NCBI RefSeq assembly: GCF_014171595.1
Contig: NZ_CP050451.1
Coordinates: 2,170,001-2,234,000 of the forward strand
Length of the DNA: 64,000 nucleotides
Direction of reading: 5' to 3'
From: Massilia sp. Se16.2.3
Lineage (GTDB): Bacteria > Pseudomonadota > Gammaproteobacteria > Burkholderiales > Burkholderiaceae_D
In this document: piece by piece, positions 19,000 through 29,072 of the stretch
Numbering within the stretch: position 1 is the first letter of the stretch
Layout: every line of letters starts with the position of its first letter
The notes under the pieces: generated by a model
The model's input: only the letters and a program-made list of their open reading frames with translations
Database searches by the model: none
Told to the model about the DNA's origin: nothing
Made by a program: the position numbers and the translations under genes

Positions 19000-20164
19000 T
19001 TACGCGCGGCCGTTCAGGGAGAACGATGACGCGCCGGTGTTGGCTTCGGCCAGGGCATTGCCCGGCATGTGTTCCTGCTCGCGGCCATCCTGCTGGCGGC
19101 CGCGACCGCTGCCGTCGCCCGCGAACTGCGGCGTCGCGTTGGCGCCGCGCGGGGCAGGGGCGACGTTGACGGCAACGTCCGTGAACTGGCGCTGGGCCAG
19201 GTCGCTGCGCAGATTTTCGCTGACCGTCTGCAGCTGGCGCAGCACTTCGCCGTGGGTGGCCGAGATGTTCACCTCGAGCGAACCGGCGCTGTGGCGGATC
19301 GCGATCTCGACGCGGCCCAGCATCGGTGGTTCGAGACGAATCACGGCTTGCTCCGCGCCCTTGCCGACCTGCAGCTGGAGGCGCTCGCCGAGGGCTTCCT
19401 GCAGCGTCTGGCGCCATGCGGTCGGCGGACCGGACAGGGTGACCGTATCGGCGCTGCGCTGGCCGCCAGGCGCCGGCGCAGGTGCCGCCACGCCGAAGCT
19501 GCCCGCGGGCGAACGCTCGGCGATCGGTGCCGCCTGCTCCTGCGCGGCATCGCTTGCGGCCAGGGTGTCGCCGCCGGTACCCGTACCGGCAGCTGCCACC
19601 GGGGCCGGTGCTGCCGCAGCCGTGGCTGGTACCGCAGCCTGGACCGGTGGCAGCACTGCCAGCGCCGGCGCGGCCGGCAGTGCCGGCTTGCCGGCAACCC
19701 CGGCGAAGGCCTTGCGTGCGCCTTCGCCGGTGTCCGCCAGCGACATGCCGGCGTCGGGCGACGGCTTCGATTCTTTCGCTGCCGGTGCGCCCGGCAGGGC
19801 GGCCACGACCGCGGCCAGCGTGGCCTGGGCCACGGGCATCAGGGCATTGCCATCGACATCGCGCCCAGCAGGGCGGCGTCGGCGGCCGGTTGCTGCTCGT
19901 CAGCCGGCGTTTCGGTAGCGGGCAGCGCGGTGTCCGCGAGCGGAATTTCCGCATCGGCGGCCGGCGCAGCCTGGTCCAGGCCCAGCCATTGCGCAAAGGC
20001 GCGCGCCGGCTGGGCGGGGCTTGCTGCGCCGCGTCGCCGGCCTGCGCGGGGACGGCAGCCGCGCGCTCCTGCGCCAGGGCAGGGGCCGCAGCCTCGTTCG
20101 CGGGAGCGTTTGCAGCCGGCTTGGCGGCGGTGGCGGCGTTCAGGGAAGTCAAAGTCAGGTTCAT
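19000..20164 (-). CDS. fliK: Hook-length control protein FliK (LafE-like), two frameshifts
   Basis: Ruler protein that switches export from hook to filament. The first two thirds are Ala/Pro-rich and disordered. The C-terminal domain (VIRLEPPMLGRVEIAIRHSAGSLEVNISATHGEVLRQL) is the FliK/Flg_hook fold that contacts FlhB. One base is missing near 20017 and another near 19843; repaired, the protein is 388 aa, a normal FliK length. It follows the fliT-like gene with a 4-bp overlap. Confidence 0.88.
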
Positions 20165-20478
20165 TCGTGTTGTCCGGCCGGTTCGTTCTCGCTGGCGAGC
20201 GCATACGCGATCCAGCCATCCTTGTTGTTACGCATCTCGGCAAGGCGGGCGCCGAGGCTTGCCAGCGCGTCGCCGCAGCCCGCCGCGGCGCTGTCGTGGG
20301 CGATGCGCAGTTGCGCCAGCGCCTTCAGCTCGGCAGCCGTCCACGGACCGCGCGCTTTCCATGCGGCCAGTTGGGGACCGAGCGCCCGGGCCAGCGCGTC
20401 CAGGCGCTCCCAGTCGCGCGCGGCGCCGGCCTGGTCGAAGGCCAGGGCCAGCTTGCCGATTGCCGCGCTCCTAGGCAT
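20161..20478 (-). CDS. Small FliT-like flagellar chaperone (LafD position)
   Basis: 105-aa all-helical acidic protein (LALAFDQAGAARDWERLDALARALGPQL, ELKALAQLRIAHD). It overlaps fliS by 8 bp and precedes fliK, where fliT/lafD sits in other loci. I infer a filament-cap export chaperone from position and helix pattern; there is no strong motif. Confidence 0.6.
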   Translation of the reverse strand: MPRSAAIGKLALAFDQAGAARDWERLDALARALGPQLAAWKARGPWTAAELKALAQLRIAHDSAAAGCGDALASLGARLAEMRNNKDGWIAYALASENEPAGQHE

Positions 20479-20860
20479 TGCGCGCCTGTACGCCCTGCCA
20501 GCCCTGGCGGATCGTGCTCAGGACGCCGACCACTTCGTCGACCATGGCCGGATCCATCTTGATGCCGGCGCCTTGCAGGCGTGCCGAGCAGAAGTCGTAG
20601 AGGCTGGCGAGGTTGGCCACGACCTCGCCGCCGCCCTCGAAGTCGAGCGAGCTGGACAGGCCGTTGATGATTTCGCAGCACTTGTCGATGCTGGCGGCTT
20701 TTTGCTCGTAGCGCTTGCCGACGATGTGGCCGCGTGCGCGTGCCAGTTCGTCGAGCAGGCCGTCGGTAAGCAGCAGCACCAGCTCGACCGGGGTCGCGCG
20801 CGAGGTCTGCGAATCGAGATTGACAGCGTGATAATTGCCGTAGGCTTCTTGATAGGACAT
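20471..20860 (-). CDS. fliS: Flagellin export chaperone FliS
   Basis: Binds the flagellin C-terminus and prevents early polymerisation; 129 aa. The start MSYQEAYGNYHAVNLDSQTSRATPVELVLLLTDGLL and the central KAASIDKCCEIINGLSSSLDFEGGGEVVANLASLYDF are diagnostic. Lies 10 bp after fliD. Confidence 0.95.
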   Translation of the reverse strand: MSYQEAYGNYHAVNLDSQTSRATPVELVLLLTDGLLDELARARGHIVGKRYEQKAASIDKCCEIINGLSSSLDFEGGGEVVANLASLYDFCSARLQGAGIKMDPAMVDEVVGVLSTIRQGWQGVQARNA

Positions 20861-20870
20861 GGCTATGAGT

Positions 20871-22235
20871 TTAGTCTTTGCTGCTGCTGAACAAAGCGTC
20901 GAACAGCGAGGTGTTATAGGACATACTGCTTTGAACGGACTGCAGTTGGGTGAACTGCGTCAGGTAGCGCTTGTAGGCGCTGTCATACTGTCTGTCGAGG
21001 GCGGTTTGGCGTTCCGTCAAGTCGCCCTGCAGTTTGCCGACCACTTCCTTGCGGCGGCCGATCTGGCCATCCGCGCTGTTGGTCCACAGCTTCAGGTAGG
21101 AGTCGAGCTGGCCGGCGATGCCGCTGGTACTGCCGGCGGCGGTGCTGCCGATCAGCGTATCGAGGCCGGTCGGATTGGTTGCCAGGGCCTTCGTCATGCG
21201 CGCGCTGTCCAGGCTCAAGCTACCGTCGCGCGCCGCGAGGATGCCGAAACTGGCAAGACTCGTGCTGCCGCTGCCGCGCAACATGCCCACCAGGCGATCG
21301 CGCAGGGCCCGCACGCCACTGTCGCCGGAGAATGCACCGGCAGCGTCGCCCGCGGTCGGATCGCCAGGGCTGACCAGGCCGTCGATCGCGGATTTGAGCT
21401 TGTTGTAGGCGTCCACAAAAGCTTGCGCGTTCGACGTCGTCTTCGACGGATCGGTGGCCACGGTGAGCGTCACCGGCGCGCTGCCGGTGGTTTGCGCTTT
21501 CGACAGCGTCATGGTGACGCCGTCGATCACGTTCAGGGTGTTGCTGGCCTGGCGAATCTCGGTGCCCGCTTCGGAGCCGACGTTCACGATGGCGTCCAGG
21601 GGTTTCGCCAGCTCGGCCGGCGCGCCCAGGCGCGTTGCCAGGTTGGCGTCGACACCGCTGGTCGAGAGCGAAATCGCGTTGTCCGCGCCCGTCTGCTTCG
21701 AGGTCAGCACCAGTTCCGACGTGGGCACGCCGTTGACGATGCCGGTGCTGACCACCGAGGCCGATACGCTGGTGTTGCCTGGCGCGGCATTGATCGCGGC
21801 GGCCAGGTCGCGCACGCTCCAGTTGGGCTTCGTGTTCAGCTGCAGCGTGAACGAATTGCTACCGGCACCCAGGGTCAGCGAGCCCTGGCCGGCGAAGTCG
21901 CTCATGCTGGAGTACGACAGCTTCTGCGCGCTCGCGACCTGCTTCACAAAAAACGCGTAGCTGCCCGCGGTCGCGGTCGCGCCCGCCGTGGCGCTGGCCA
22001 CGCTCGTGTCGCTGAAGGCCGCGCTGTAGGCCGAGATCGTCTTGTTCACACCGGTCATGGCCAGCAGGCTGCTCTGGAAGGTATTCAGGGCCGAACCGAG
22101 CGTGCCCAGGGCTTTTTCGGTGGCGCTGGCCGTCTGCGTCTGGCGCGTGAGGATCGTCTGGCGTCCGGACGTGAAGCTTTCCGCCATGGCTTGCGCGGTA
22201 CTCGTTGGATCGTAGGTATTGCTGATGCCTGCCAT
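20871..22235 (-). CDS. fliD: Filament cap protein FliD (HAP2)
   Basis: Cap that folds flagellin at the filament tip; 454 aa. N-terminal helices, then the D2/D3 core with the hook-IN-like FTLQLNTKPNWSVRDLAAAINAAPGNTSVSASVV, and a C-terminal coiled region KEVVGKLQGDLTERQTALDRQYDSAYKRYLTQFTQLQSVQSSM. Intact. AAGGAG lies 7 bp before the ATG. Confidence 0.95.
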   Translation of the reverse strand: MAGISNTYDPTSTAQAMAESFTSGRQTILTRQTQTASATEKALGTLGSALNTFQSSLLAMTGVNKTISAYSAAFSDTSVASATAGATATAGSYAFFVKQVASAQKLSYSSMSDFAGQGSLTLGAGSNSFTLQLNTKPNWSVRDLAAAINAAPGNTSVSASVVSTGIVNGVPTSELVLTSKQTGADNAISLSTSGVDANLATRLGAPAELAKPLDAIVNVGSEAGTEIRQASNTLNVIDGVTMTLSKAQTTGSAPVTLTVATDPSKTTSNAQAFVDAYNKLKSAIDGLVSPGDPTAGDAAGAFSGDSGVRALRDRLVGMLRGSGSTSLASFGILAARDGSLSLDSARMTKALATNPTGLDTLIGSTAAGSTSGIAGQLDSYLKLWTNSADGQIGRRKEVVGKLQGDLTERQTALDRQYDSAYKRYLTQFTQLQSVQSSMSYNTSLFDALFSSSKD

Positions 22236-22259
22236 TTGGTTCTCCTTGATGAGCGGGTG

Positions 22260-22721
22260 TTACGCCCGGCCCGCCAGCCACGATTGGGTGGCGATCTCGT
22301 CTTCACGCTTCCTGCTCGCGCGGTCCTGCTCGCGCGCCAGGGCGTCCTGCTGTTGCTCGAGCACCTTGCCGAGCAGTTCGCGGCGCGTCCACGCCTGTGC
22401 CAGGTTGCGCTGCGATACCGCCATGTTCGCCTCGTGCAGCTGGAGGTCGGTACGGTGGGTATCGGCCAGCGCGAACACGGCCTGTTTGTACTGTCCGCAG
22501 TTCAGTGCCAGCGCCGGCGCCAGGCGGCCGGCCGCGCCTTTGCCCGCGCTGCTGCCCGAAGCGCCGCTGCCTTCGGCCAGCGCGGTCAGGCGCTCGAGGT
22601 TGGCCTGGTAGCGCGCGCGCGTGGCTTCCTGGCGCGCCAGTTCGGTCTGCAATTTGTCCACTTCCGTGCCGCGCAGGCGGACCAGGGTGTCGATGCTGCG
22701 GATGCTGTCGCGGCGGGTCAC
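22260..22721 (-). CDS. fliJ: Flagellar export protein FliJ
   Basis: 153-aa coiled-coil protein that docks on the FliI ATPase and the FlhA gate. The long helices are rich in Arg, Gln and Glu (DTLVRLRGTEVDKLQTELARQEATR, KVLEQQQDALAREQDRASRKREDE). Identified by coiled-coil pattern and by its invariant place after fliI. Confidence 0.88.
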   Translation of the reverse strand: MTRRDSIRSIDTLVRLRGTEVDKLQTELARQEATRARYQANLERLTALAEGSGASGSSAGKGAAGRLAPALALNCGQYKQAVFALADTHRTDLQLHEANMAVSQRNLAQAWTRRELLGKVLEQQQDALAREQDRASRKREDEIATQSWLAGRA

Positions 22722-22746
22722 TGCTTCACCTTCATGTTCGTCATCG

Positions 22747-24062
22747 TCATGCCATCATTGCTTGCAGTTGCGTCACGCAGGTGTCCATTGGCGCGCCTTC
22801 GCGCGTGCCCTGGCACAGGAAATGTTCGATATGCGGATGCAGGCGCACCGCGCGGTCGGTCTCCGGGTCGGCGCCAGGCGTGTACGCGCCCAGCGGAATC
22901 AGGTCGCGCACGCGCGCATGGCGTGCCAGCGAAGCCTTGAGCTTCCTCGCCGCGTTCTGGTGTTCGGGCGTGACCACCTGGGCCATGCAGCGGCTGATCG
23001 ACTGGGCGACGTCGATGGCCGGGTAGTGGCCGCGCTCGGCCAGTTCGCGCGTGAGCACGATGTGGCCGTCCAGGATCGCGCGGGCCGTGTCGACCACCGG
23101 ATCCTGCTGGTCGTCGCCTTCGGCCAGCACCGTGTAGATGGCGCTCATGCTGCCGTTCGGGTTCTCGCCATTGCCGGCCGATTCCACCAGCTGCGGCAGG
23201 TTCGAGAACACCGAGGGCGGATAACCGCGCGTGGCCGGCGGCTCGCCCAGCGACAGCGCCACTTCGCGCAGCGCCATCGCATAGCGGGTCAGCGAATCGC
23301 ACAGCAGCAGCACGTTCTGGCCGCGGTCGCGGAAGTGCGCGGCGATCGAGTGGCACAGTTCCGTCGCCATCACGCGCATCATCGGCGACTCGTCGGCCGG
23401 TGCCACGACCACGACCGCGCGTTTCAGGCCTTCGGGGCCGAGCGACTTCTCGACGAATTCACGCACCTCGCGGTTACGCTCGCCGATCAGCCCGACGACG
23501 ACCACATCGGCCACGGTCTGGCGCGTGATCAGGCCGAGCAGCACCGATTTACCGACACCGGAACCGGCCATCAAGCCGACGCGCTGGCCCTTGCCGAGCG
23601 TGAGCATCGAATTGATCGCCCGCACGCCGACATCGAGCGGCTCGTCCACCGGCGTCTTGCGCAGCGGGTTGACCTTCGGCGGGGTGAAATTCAGCGGCTG
23701 GTCGCCGCCGAGTTTGCCGAGCCCATCGATCTCTTCGCCCAGGCCATTGACCATGCGGCCCAGCCAGGACGGGCCGATCATGAGGTTCGCGGCGGTTTTC
23801 TCGGGCAGCACGCGCGCACCGGTCGCCAGGCCCTGCGCTTTCTTGAACGGCATCAGGTAGGACACCTTGTCGCGAAAGCCCACGACCTGGGCATCGAGCC
23901 AGCCACCATCGACTGTCTCGACGCGGCAGCGCTGGCCGGTGTGCAGCTTGCAGCCGACCGATTCGAGCAGCAGGCCCGGGCGCCGATCAGGCGGCCCGTG
24001 GGCGTGGCGACCGGCACCGCGCCGATGTCGAGCGAGCGCAGAGTGTCCAACAGGGCGGTCAT
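22747..24062 (-). CDS. fliI: Flagellar export ATPase FliI (one frameshift)
   Basis: Hexameric ATPase of the flagellar type III export apparatus. Walker A GLMAGSGVGKSVLLG, the GLIGERNREVREF segment, Walker B QNVLLLCDSLTRYAMALREVALSLGEPPATRGYPPSVF are intact. The first ~27 residues (from MTALLDTL at 24062) are out of frame with the rest because a base is missing near 23977 in GCGCCCGGG; repaired length is 438 aa. Its ATG overlaps the fliH stop (ATGA). Confidence 0.93.
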
Positions 24063-24747
24063 GCGTCTTCTCCTTCGGCGGCGGCGAGGGCGTCGCGCAC
24101 CTGGTCCATGCAGGCGCTCAGGCGGCCCCTGGCAGCCGGCGTCGACTTCATGGTCGCCCGCCTTGACACGGATTTCGCCCGGCTCCAGGGATGGATCGGC
24201 CAGCAGATTCCACTTCCCGGCACGCTTCGGATCGAGTTCTGCCACGCGCTTGAGTTCTTCCGGATTCATCAATACCTCGACTTCGTCGCGGGCAGGCGGC
24301 ATCGCGGCCAGCGCCTCGTCGACCAGGGCGAGCAGCTGGGTCGGCTGCAGCGCCAGTTCGGCACGGATCACCTGGCGCGCGATCTTGCCGACCAGGTCCA
24401 CGACTTCCTTGCGCTGGGCGGCCTTGAAATCGCTCTTGAGCTTTTTCAGGCCGCGCAGGGCGGCGTCGACCGGCTTGGCAAGCGCCTCGAACTGGGCCAG
24501 CGCCAGCGCGCGGCCTTCTTCCAGGCCGCGCTCCACACCTTCGGCATGGCCGGCGTCACAGGCTTCGGCACGGTTCCTGTTCGAGGCCGGCTTCATAGCC
24601 ATCCTGCTGGCCCTGGCGAAAGCCGGCCGCCAGCGCACCATCCCAGTCGTCCTGGGTGGTGTCGGCAGAGGCAGCGCCTGGCGCAGTACCCGCTGACGCG
24701 CGCACTTGCGCCAGCGGTGGGAAGTGATAAGGCCGGAACTGCTTCAT
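24059..24747 (-). CDS. fliH: Export ATPase regulator FliH (two frameshifts)
   Basis: Stator of the FliI ATPase that links it to FliN. Starts MKQFRPYHFPPL and has the glycine-zipper-like helix FRQGQQDGYEAGLE...GHAEGVERGLEEGRA, then the FliH/VSCL domain LVGKIARQVIRAELALQPTQLLALVDEAL...VLMNPEELKRV...EPGEIRV. An extra base near 24582 and an extra G near 24127 break the frame; corrected length is 228 aa. It overlaps fliG by 4 bp. Confidence 0.88.
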
Positions 24748-25766
24748 TCAGCGGTGGCCTCGGCGAACAGCTGCACGTCGATCTCGCCGGCGTCGGCCAG
24801 CGCCTTGACGGCAACCATGATGTCCTTGCGGGTCTGCTCGATGCGCGACATCGGCACCGGGCCCGAACGGCGCATCAGGTCCTCGAAACTCTGGGCCTGG
24901 CGCTTCGGCATGGCCGACAGGATCGCGTCGCGCAGGGCAGGCTCGGCCCCCTTGAGCGCGATCGCCCACTGCTCGAGCGGAATGTCGTCGAGCAGGCGCG
25001 TGATGACCTGTTCGGTCTGGCGCGACAGGATGAAGAAGTCGTACATCGACATCTCGATCTGCGACACCACGTCCGGGTCGTGCGCACGCAGCAGTTCGAC
25101 CATGCCGGCGCGGTTGTTCGGCAGGCGGTTCAGGATTTCGGCAACCTGGCGCACGCCTTCGACGCTCGCGCTTTGCGTGTCGAGGGCGGCCAGGCAGCGC
25201 GCCACCAGCTCTTCCAGTTCCTGCAGCAGGTCGCGGTCGATCTCGTCCAGGCGCGCCAGGTTCAGCAGCACCAGGTCGCGGCTGCCTTCCGGCAGCGACT
25301 CGATGATCTGGCCGGCCAGCGCGGGAGGCAGGAAAGCCAGGAACACGGCCTGCATCTGCACGTGCTCGTGGGCGACGAATTCGGCCAGCCACTTCGGCGA
25401 GGCGTACTGCAGGCGCGCCATCATTGGACGGATCGCGTCGCCATAAATCGTGTTCAGGACGCTGTTGGCGATGTCGCTGCCCAGCGCCAGGTCGAGCGAG
25501 CGCTTCAGGTAGGTACGCGAGGCGCCGTGCAGGCCGCTTTGCTGGCGGTAGTCGTCGAAGAAATTCCCGACGGCGTACTTCACCGAGTCGACCTTGATGC
25601 CGCTCATGCGCGACATGACCTGGGTCAGCTCGATCAGCTCGTCGCGCTCGAGGCAGCGCAGCACGGCCGCGGCCGGTTCTTCGCCAATCGACAGCAGGAC
25701 GATCGCGGCCTGCTCGACAGGAGTCAGGACAGCGCCTTCTTCAGCGTTATTGTTCATTTCGGCCAT
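24744..25766 (-). CDS. fliG: Motor switch protein FliG
   Basis: C-ring torque protein that contacts MotA; 340 aa. The N-domain (VEQAAIVLLSIGEEPAAAVLRCLERDELIELTQ) binds FliF. The middle has the EHVQMQAVFLAFL segment (EHPQ-like) and the C-domain has IPLEQWAIALKGAEPALRDAILSAMPKRQAQSFEDLM with the charged torque helix. Intact. Its start overlaps the end of fliF by 20 bp; MNNN three codons later is an alternative start. Confidence 0.95.
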   Translation of the reverse strand: MAEMNNNAEEGAVLTPVEQAAIVLLSIGEEPAAAVLRCLERDELIELTQVMSRMSGIKVDSVKYAVGNFFDDYRQQSGLHGASRTYLKRSLDLALGSDIANSVLNTIYGDAIRPMMARLQYASPKWLAEFVAHEHVQMQAVFLAFLPPALAGQIIESLPEGSRDLVLLNLARLDEIDRDLLQELEELVARCLAALDTQSASVEGVRQVAEILNRLPNNRAGMVELLRAHDPDVVSQIEMSMYDFFILSRQTEQVITRLLDDIPLEQWAIALKGAEPALRDAILSAMPKRQAQSFEDLMRRSGPVPMSRIEQTRKDIMVAVKALADAGEIDVQLFAEATAE

Positions 25767-27476
25767 GTTTCTTCTGCACCCATTGTTTGACGACTTCGGC
25801 GACGCGTTCCGGCTCCTTGCCGGCCAGCACCTTCAGATGATCGACCATCACGTCCACGGCCGATCCGGCTGGCGGCAGGTCGTAGTTTTCCAGCAGCGGC
25901 ACCACCGGCGAGGCGGCAACGCCACCGGCACCAGGCAAGGCGACAGCCGCACCGGCCAGGGCCGGGGCCGCGCTGCTCAAGGCGGTGGCGCCGTTCGGCA
26001 GGGGCCGCCGCGGCGGCGCCAGGTGCCGGCAGGGCGGGGACCATGCGCCCGGTAATCGTGCGCAGCAGCGGACGGAACCAGCAGCAGGTAGCCGAGCAGG
26101 GCGCCGACGATCCAGATGCCGTAGCCGGTGGCGTCGACGATGGTGTCGCGCTCCTGCCACCACGGTTCAATCGGCGCCGCCTTCGGGAAGCTCATCGCCG
26201 ACACTGCCAGCACGTCGCCGCGCGCCGCGTCGATGCCGAGGCCGCCGCGCAGGATCTTGTCGATGGTGCTCAGCTCAGCCGGGGTGAAGCCCGTCCCGGC
26301 ATTGGCCGCGCTGGCGTTGTTCAGAACGACGGCGACGGACAGCTTGCGCAGGCGGCCACGCGAGCGCTTGATCTGGGTGATCGCACGGTCGTAGGCGTAC
26401 TGGCGGGTCGTTGCGTTCTTGCGCGAATTGGCGTTGTCCTTCTCGGCGGCGGCGGCCGCTGCCGGGTCGGCGGCACCCGGCGTGCCCGGTGCTGCCGCGG
26501 GATCGGCTGCTACCGGCGGACGGTTCGACAGCGTGCCCGGCACGCCCATGGCGAGACGGTTCTTTTCCAGTTCCTCGCGCATCGCTTCGCTGGTGACCTT
26601 CGGCGCTTCGCCGTACTTCTCCTGGGTTTCCTCGATCTTGTCGTTGTCGATGTCGGCGGTGACGCTGACCTTGAAGTTGTTACCGCCCAACACCGGGCCG
26701 AGCAATTCGTTGACGTTGTTGCGCACTTCGTTCGACACGCGCTGGGCCGCGGCGTCGCCCTGGGCCGCGCCATCGAAGCCTTCGCTCAGGTCGACGCGCG
26801 AGGACAGGTAGTTGCCGGCCTGGTCGACCAGCGACACGCGGCTTGGGCTCAGGCTGGCGACGCTGCCCGAGACCATGTTGACGATCGCGGCGATCTGCTC
26901 GTTGCCGAGCGTACGGCCCGGTTTGGTCGCGATCACGACCGATGCCGAACTCTGGTCGGAAGCACCGGCGACAAAGGAATTACTCTTGGCAATGGCCAGG
27001 TGCACGCGCGCCGACGCGATGGCGTCCAGCGTCAGGATGCTCTGCGCCAGCTCGCCTTCGAGGCCGCGGCGAAAGCGCACGTCCTGCACGAACTGCGACA
27101 CGCCCAGCGGATCGTTCTTGTCCATCAGCTCCAGGCCGGCGGGCAGCTGGGCGGTCACGCCCTTGGCGGCCAGCAGCATGCGTACCTTGCCCAGCTCGTT
27201 GGAGGGCACCATTACCTGGCCGCTGTCCGGATGGATGCGGTAGGGGATCTGCTCGGCCTCGAGCACGCCCATCATGTCGCTGGCGGCGACTTTTTCGCGC
27301 GCGCCGAACACCGGCTTGTAGTTGGCCTGGTCTTGCCACATGAACATCATGACCGCGGCGGTGATGACGATGGCCAGCACCAGCAAGGGGGTCAGGTTGT
27401 TGCGCAGCGCTGGCGGCAGGCCGGGCAGGGCACCGAGCTTGGCGCCTTGAAGTGCATTCTTGAGTTTCGAGATCAC
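25747..27476 (-). CDS. fliF: MS-ring protein FliF (two frameshifts)
   Basis: Inner-membrane ring that founds the basal body. TM1 LLVLAIVITAAVMMFMW near residue 35, ring-building motifs (NYKPVFG..., QFVQDVRFRRGLEGELAQSILTLDAIASARVHLAIAKSNSF, ASVVIATKPGRTL), a Pro/Ala periplasmic insert, TM2 GIWIVGALLGYLLLV, and a cytoplasmic C-tail ending VAEVVKQWVQKKHGRNEQ that binds FliG. Extra bases near 26074 and 26000 shift the C-terminal 150 residues; repaired, it is about 575 aa. Confidence 0.93.
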
Positions 27477-27504
27477 GTTGGTGGGTTCCGCTTGGGTGTT
27501 CGCG

Positions 27505-27852
27505 TCAGACAGGGAGCTTGATCAGTTCGTCGACGGCGCCCATCACTTTGTTACGTACCTGCATCAGCATCGAGAAGGACAGGCTGGCCTGCTGGCTGGC
27601 CAGCATGGCGCCCACCAGGTCGTCGCTCTTGCCGCTGTCGACGTCGGCCATCTTGACCGCCGCTGCCTGGTCCTCGGCGTCGACGCTGTGCAGGGCGTTC
27701 TTCATGGTGTCGCTGAAGGAGAACTCGGCATGTCCGCTTTGCGCGGTCGATTCGATCGACGGCGCGATCGATGGTGCATTGGCAATTCGCTGCGCTTCGT
27801 TTGTCAGTGCTGCAAGATCGGCCTTGATCTGGCCAGCCAATTCAATTCCCAT
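27505..27852 (-). CDS. fliE: Hook-basal body protein FliE
   Basis: Adaptor between MS-ring and rod, 115 aa, and first gene of the long minus-strand fli run. The C-terminal half FSDTMKNALHSVDAEDQAAAVKMADVDSGKSDDLVGAMLASQQASLSFSMLMQVRNKVM is the FliE signature. AGGA lies 8 bp before the ATG. Confidence 0.95.
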   Translation of the reverse strand: MGIELAGQIKADLAALTNEAQRIANAPSIAPSIESTAQSGHAEFSFSDTMKNALHSVDAEDQAAAVKMADVDSGKSDDLVGAMLASQQASLSFSMLMQVRNKVMGAVDELIKLPV

Positions 27853-27976
27853 TTGTTAAATCCTGTGGTTGCATTGTTGCGTGTGAGCGACTCAGCCAGT
27901 GGCATTTTTGAGACATTTGACGACTGGTGCGGCTGATTGAACGGGTCGAATGTTAAATGCCGGGCAGTGCAAGTCA

Positions 27977-27993
27977 GAGCAAAAGCACGACCG
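27977..27993 (-). promoter_or_regulatory. Candidate sigma54 promoter for fliE
   Basis: Minus strand reads CGGTCGTGCTTTTGCT: GG and GC are exactly 10 bases apart and the -12 box TTGCT is perfect, but the -24 box (GGTCGT for GGCACG) is imperfect. It sits about 125 bp upstream of the fliE ATG. Confidence 0.35.
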
Positions 27994-28075
27994 TAAAACC
28001 CCTCTTATTTCACCTTTCTCCTCGTACAGCGCTTGAGGGATACTATGGACTCGCTCGATTCAAGATACGATCTTA

Positions 28076-28085
28076 CCGTACGGCA
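28076..28085 (+). promoter_or_regulatory. CCGTACGGCA palindrome-based element
   Basis: The palindrome CCGTACGG followed by CA lies upstream of fliM, in the same orientation relative to the gene as the copy upstream of fliC (36451-36460). Confidence 0.25.
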
Positions 28086-28134
28086 ATGCTGATTTCAAAG
28101 AGGAATATCGAGTGATCCGAAACATCCAAGCAGG

Positions 28135-28140
28135 TATAAT
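28135..28140 (+). promoter_or_regulatory. TATAAT -10 box toward fliM
   Basis: Perfect TATAAT preceded by G, 60 bp before the fliM ATG. No good -35 is seen at 16-18 bp, so an activator would be expected. A second TATAAT at 28181 is too close to the start codon to leave a normal leader. Confidence 0.35.
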
Positions 28141-28199
28141 TGTTGCCCTAGGGAATGAAATAAAGACACTCCCCTCCAGATATAATCAATTCGCCATAA

Positions 28200-29072
28200 A
28201 TGCCGATTAACAATTCAACACCTCAGCCGCGGCCGCACCAGGTGCTCGATCCGACCCTCCTGGGCCGGCCCGTGCATTTGCTGCCGGCCTTCGCGGCCAC
28301 GTTCGCCGACGACCTGGTGGCGATGCTGGCCGCGCCAAGCTGGCGCCGTTACTGGGGCGGCTTCGTGCTCGACGGCGTCGAGTTCGCCCGTGCGCCGGAA
28401 AGCGCGTCGCTGCGCTGGCTCGGCATGGGCGGTCCGCAGGGAACGGCTGCCGTCGCTTTCGAGCGTTCGCTGCTGGTGGGACTGCTCGAAGCACGCTACG
28501 GCGGCAGGGGCCGACCGGGCCGCTGCGCGACCCCGCGGCTGAACCCGTAACCGCCACCGAGGCACGCCTGGCGCAGACCCCTGACGCAGCAGCTTGCCGA
28601 AGTACTGGCGATGCGCGTGCGGGTGGCGGCGGAAGCGGCAGGCGTGGCAGTGGAGCGCCGTGCGGCGCCCGCTGGCAGCGCGGCCCAGATCGTGCCCGTG
28701 ACGCCTGCCAGGAATGCCCGGGCGATGGCCATCACGCTGCGCGAGCCGCAGAGCGGCAGCACGGCGCGCTGTTTCGTGGCGCCGGACGCCCGCATGATGG
28801 GCCTGATCCTGCAGGCGCTGCAGCCGGAACGTCCGCAGCGCACGACGCGCACGGCCGAGCCGCTTGCCGCCGGCCTGAAGGTCAAGCTCGACGGCCGCCT
28901 GGTGAGCCACCAGATCACGCTCGAGGCGCTGTTCGGGCTGAAGGTGGGCGACGTGATTCCGGTGACTGTCGGCCGCGCCGACGTCCTGCTCGACGAAGCC
29001 TGCCTGTTCACGGCAGCCGTTGCCGAGCACAAGGGAAAACTGTGTTTAACCTCTTTTGAAGACGCTGAATAA
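28200..29072 (+). CDS. fliM: FliM/SctQ-like motor switch protein without CheY-binding peptide (compensated frameshifts)
   Basis: C-ring component, 290 aa. The N-terminus (LDPTLLGRPVHLLPAFAATFADDLVAML) resembles the compact FliM/SctQ family. The C-terminus is a SpoA domain (LKVKLDGRLVSHQITLEALFGLKVGDVIPV...GRADVLLDEACLFTA). It lacks the N-terminal EIDALL-type CheY-binding peptide of chemotactic FliM. A missing base near 28504 and an extra C near 28587 put about 28 residues out of frame; the correct reading contains GPLRDPAAEPVTATEARLAQ. First gene of the plus-strand run; fliN follows with no gap. Confidence 0.8.

Larger units (their letters stand above)
27853..28199. promoter_or_regulatory. 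Divergent fliE/fliM control region without a regulator gene
   Basis: This 347-bp AT-richer gap separates the fliE and fliM operons. In enteric and vibrio lateral loci this gap contains lafK; here there is no room for it. It holds a sigma54-like site facing fliE, two TATAAT boxes facing fliM (28135 and 28181) and a CCGTACGG palindrome. Confidence 0.6.

Noticed and set aside
19839..19841. fliK as two coupled genes joined by TGATG
   Set aside because: The overlap arises from one missing base; joined, the two parts give a FliK of normal length.
20859..24696. Long plus-strand open frames opposite fliD, fliJ, fliI and fliH
   Set aside because: They are shadows of well-conserved flagellar genes.
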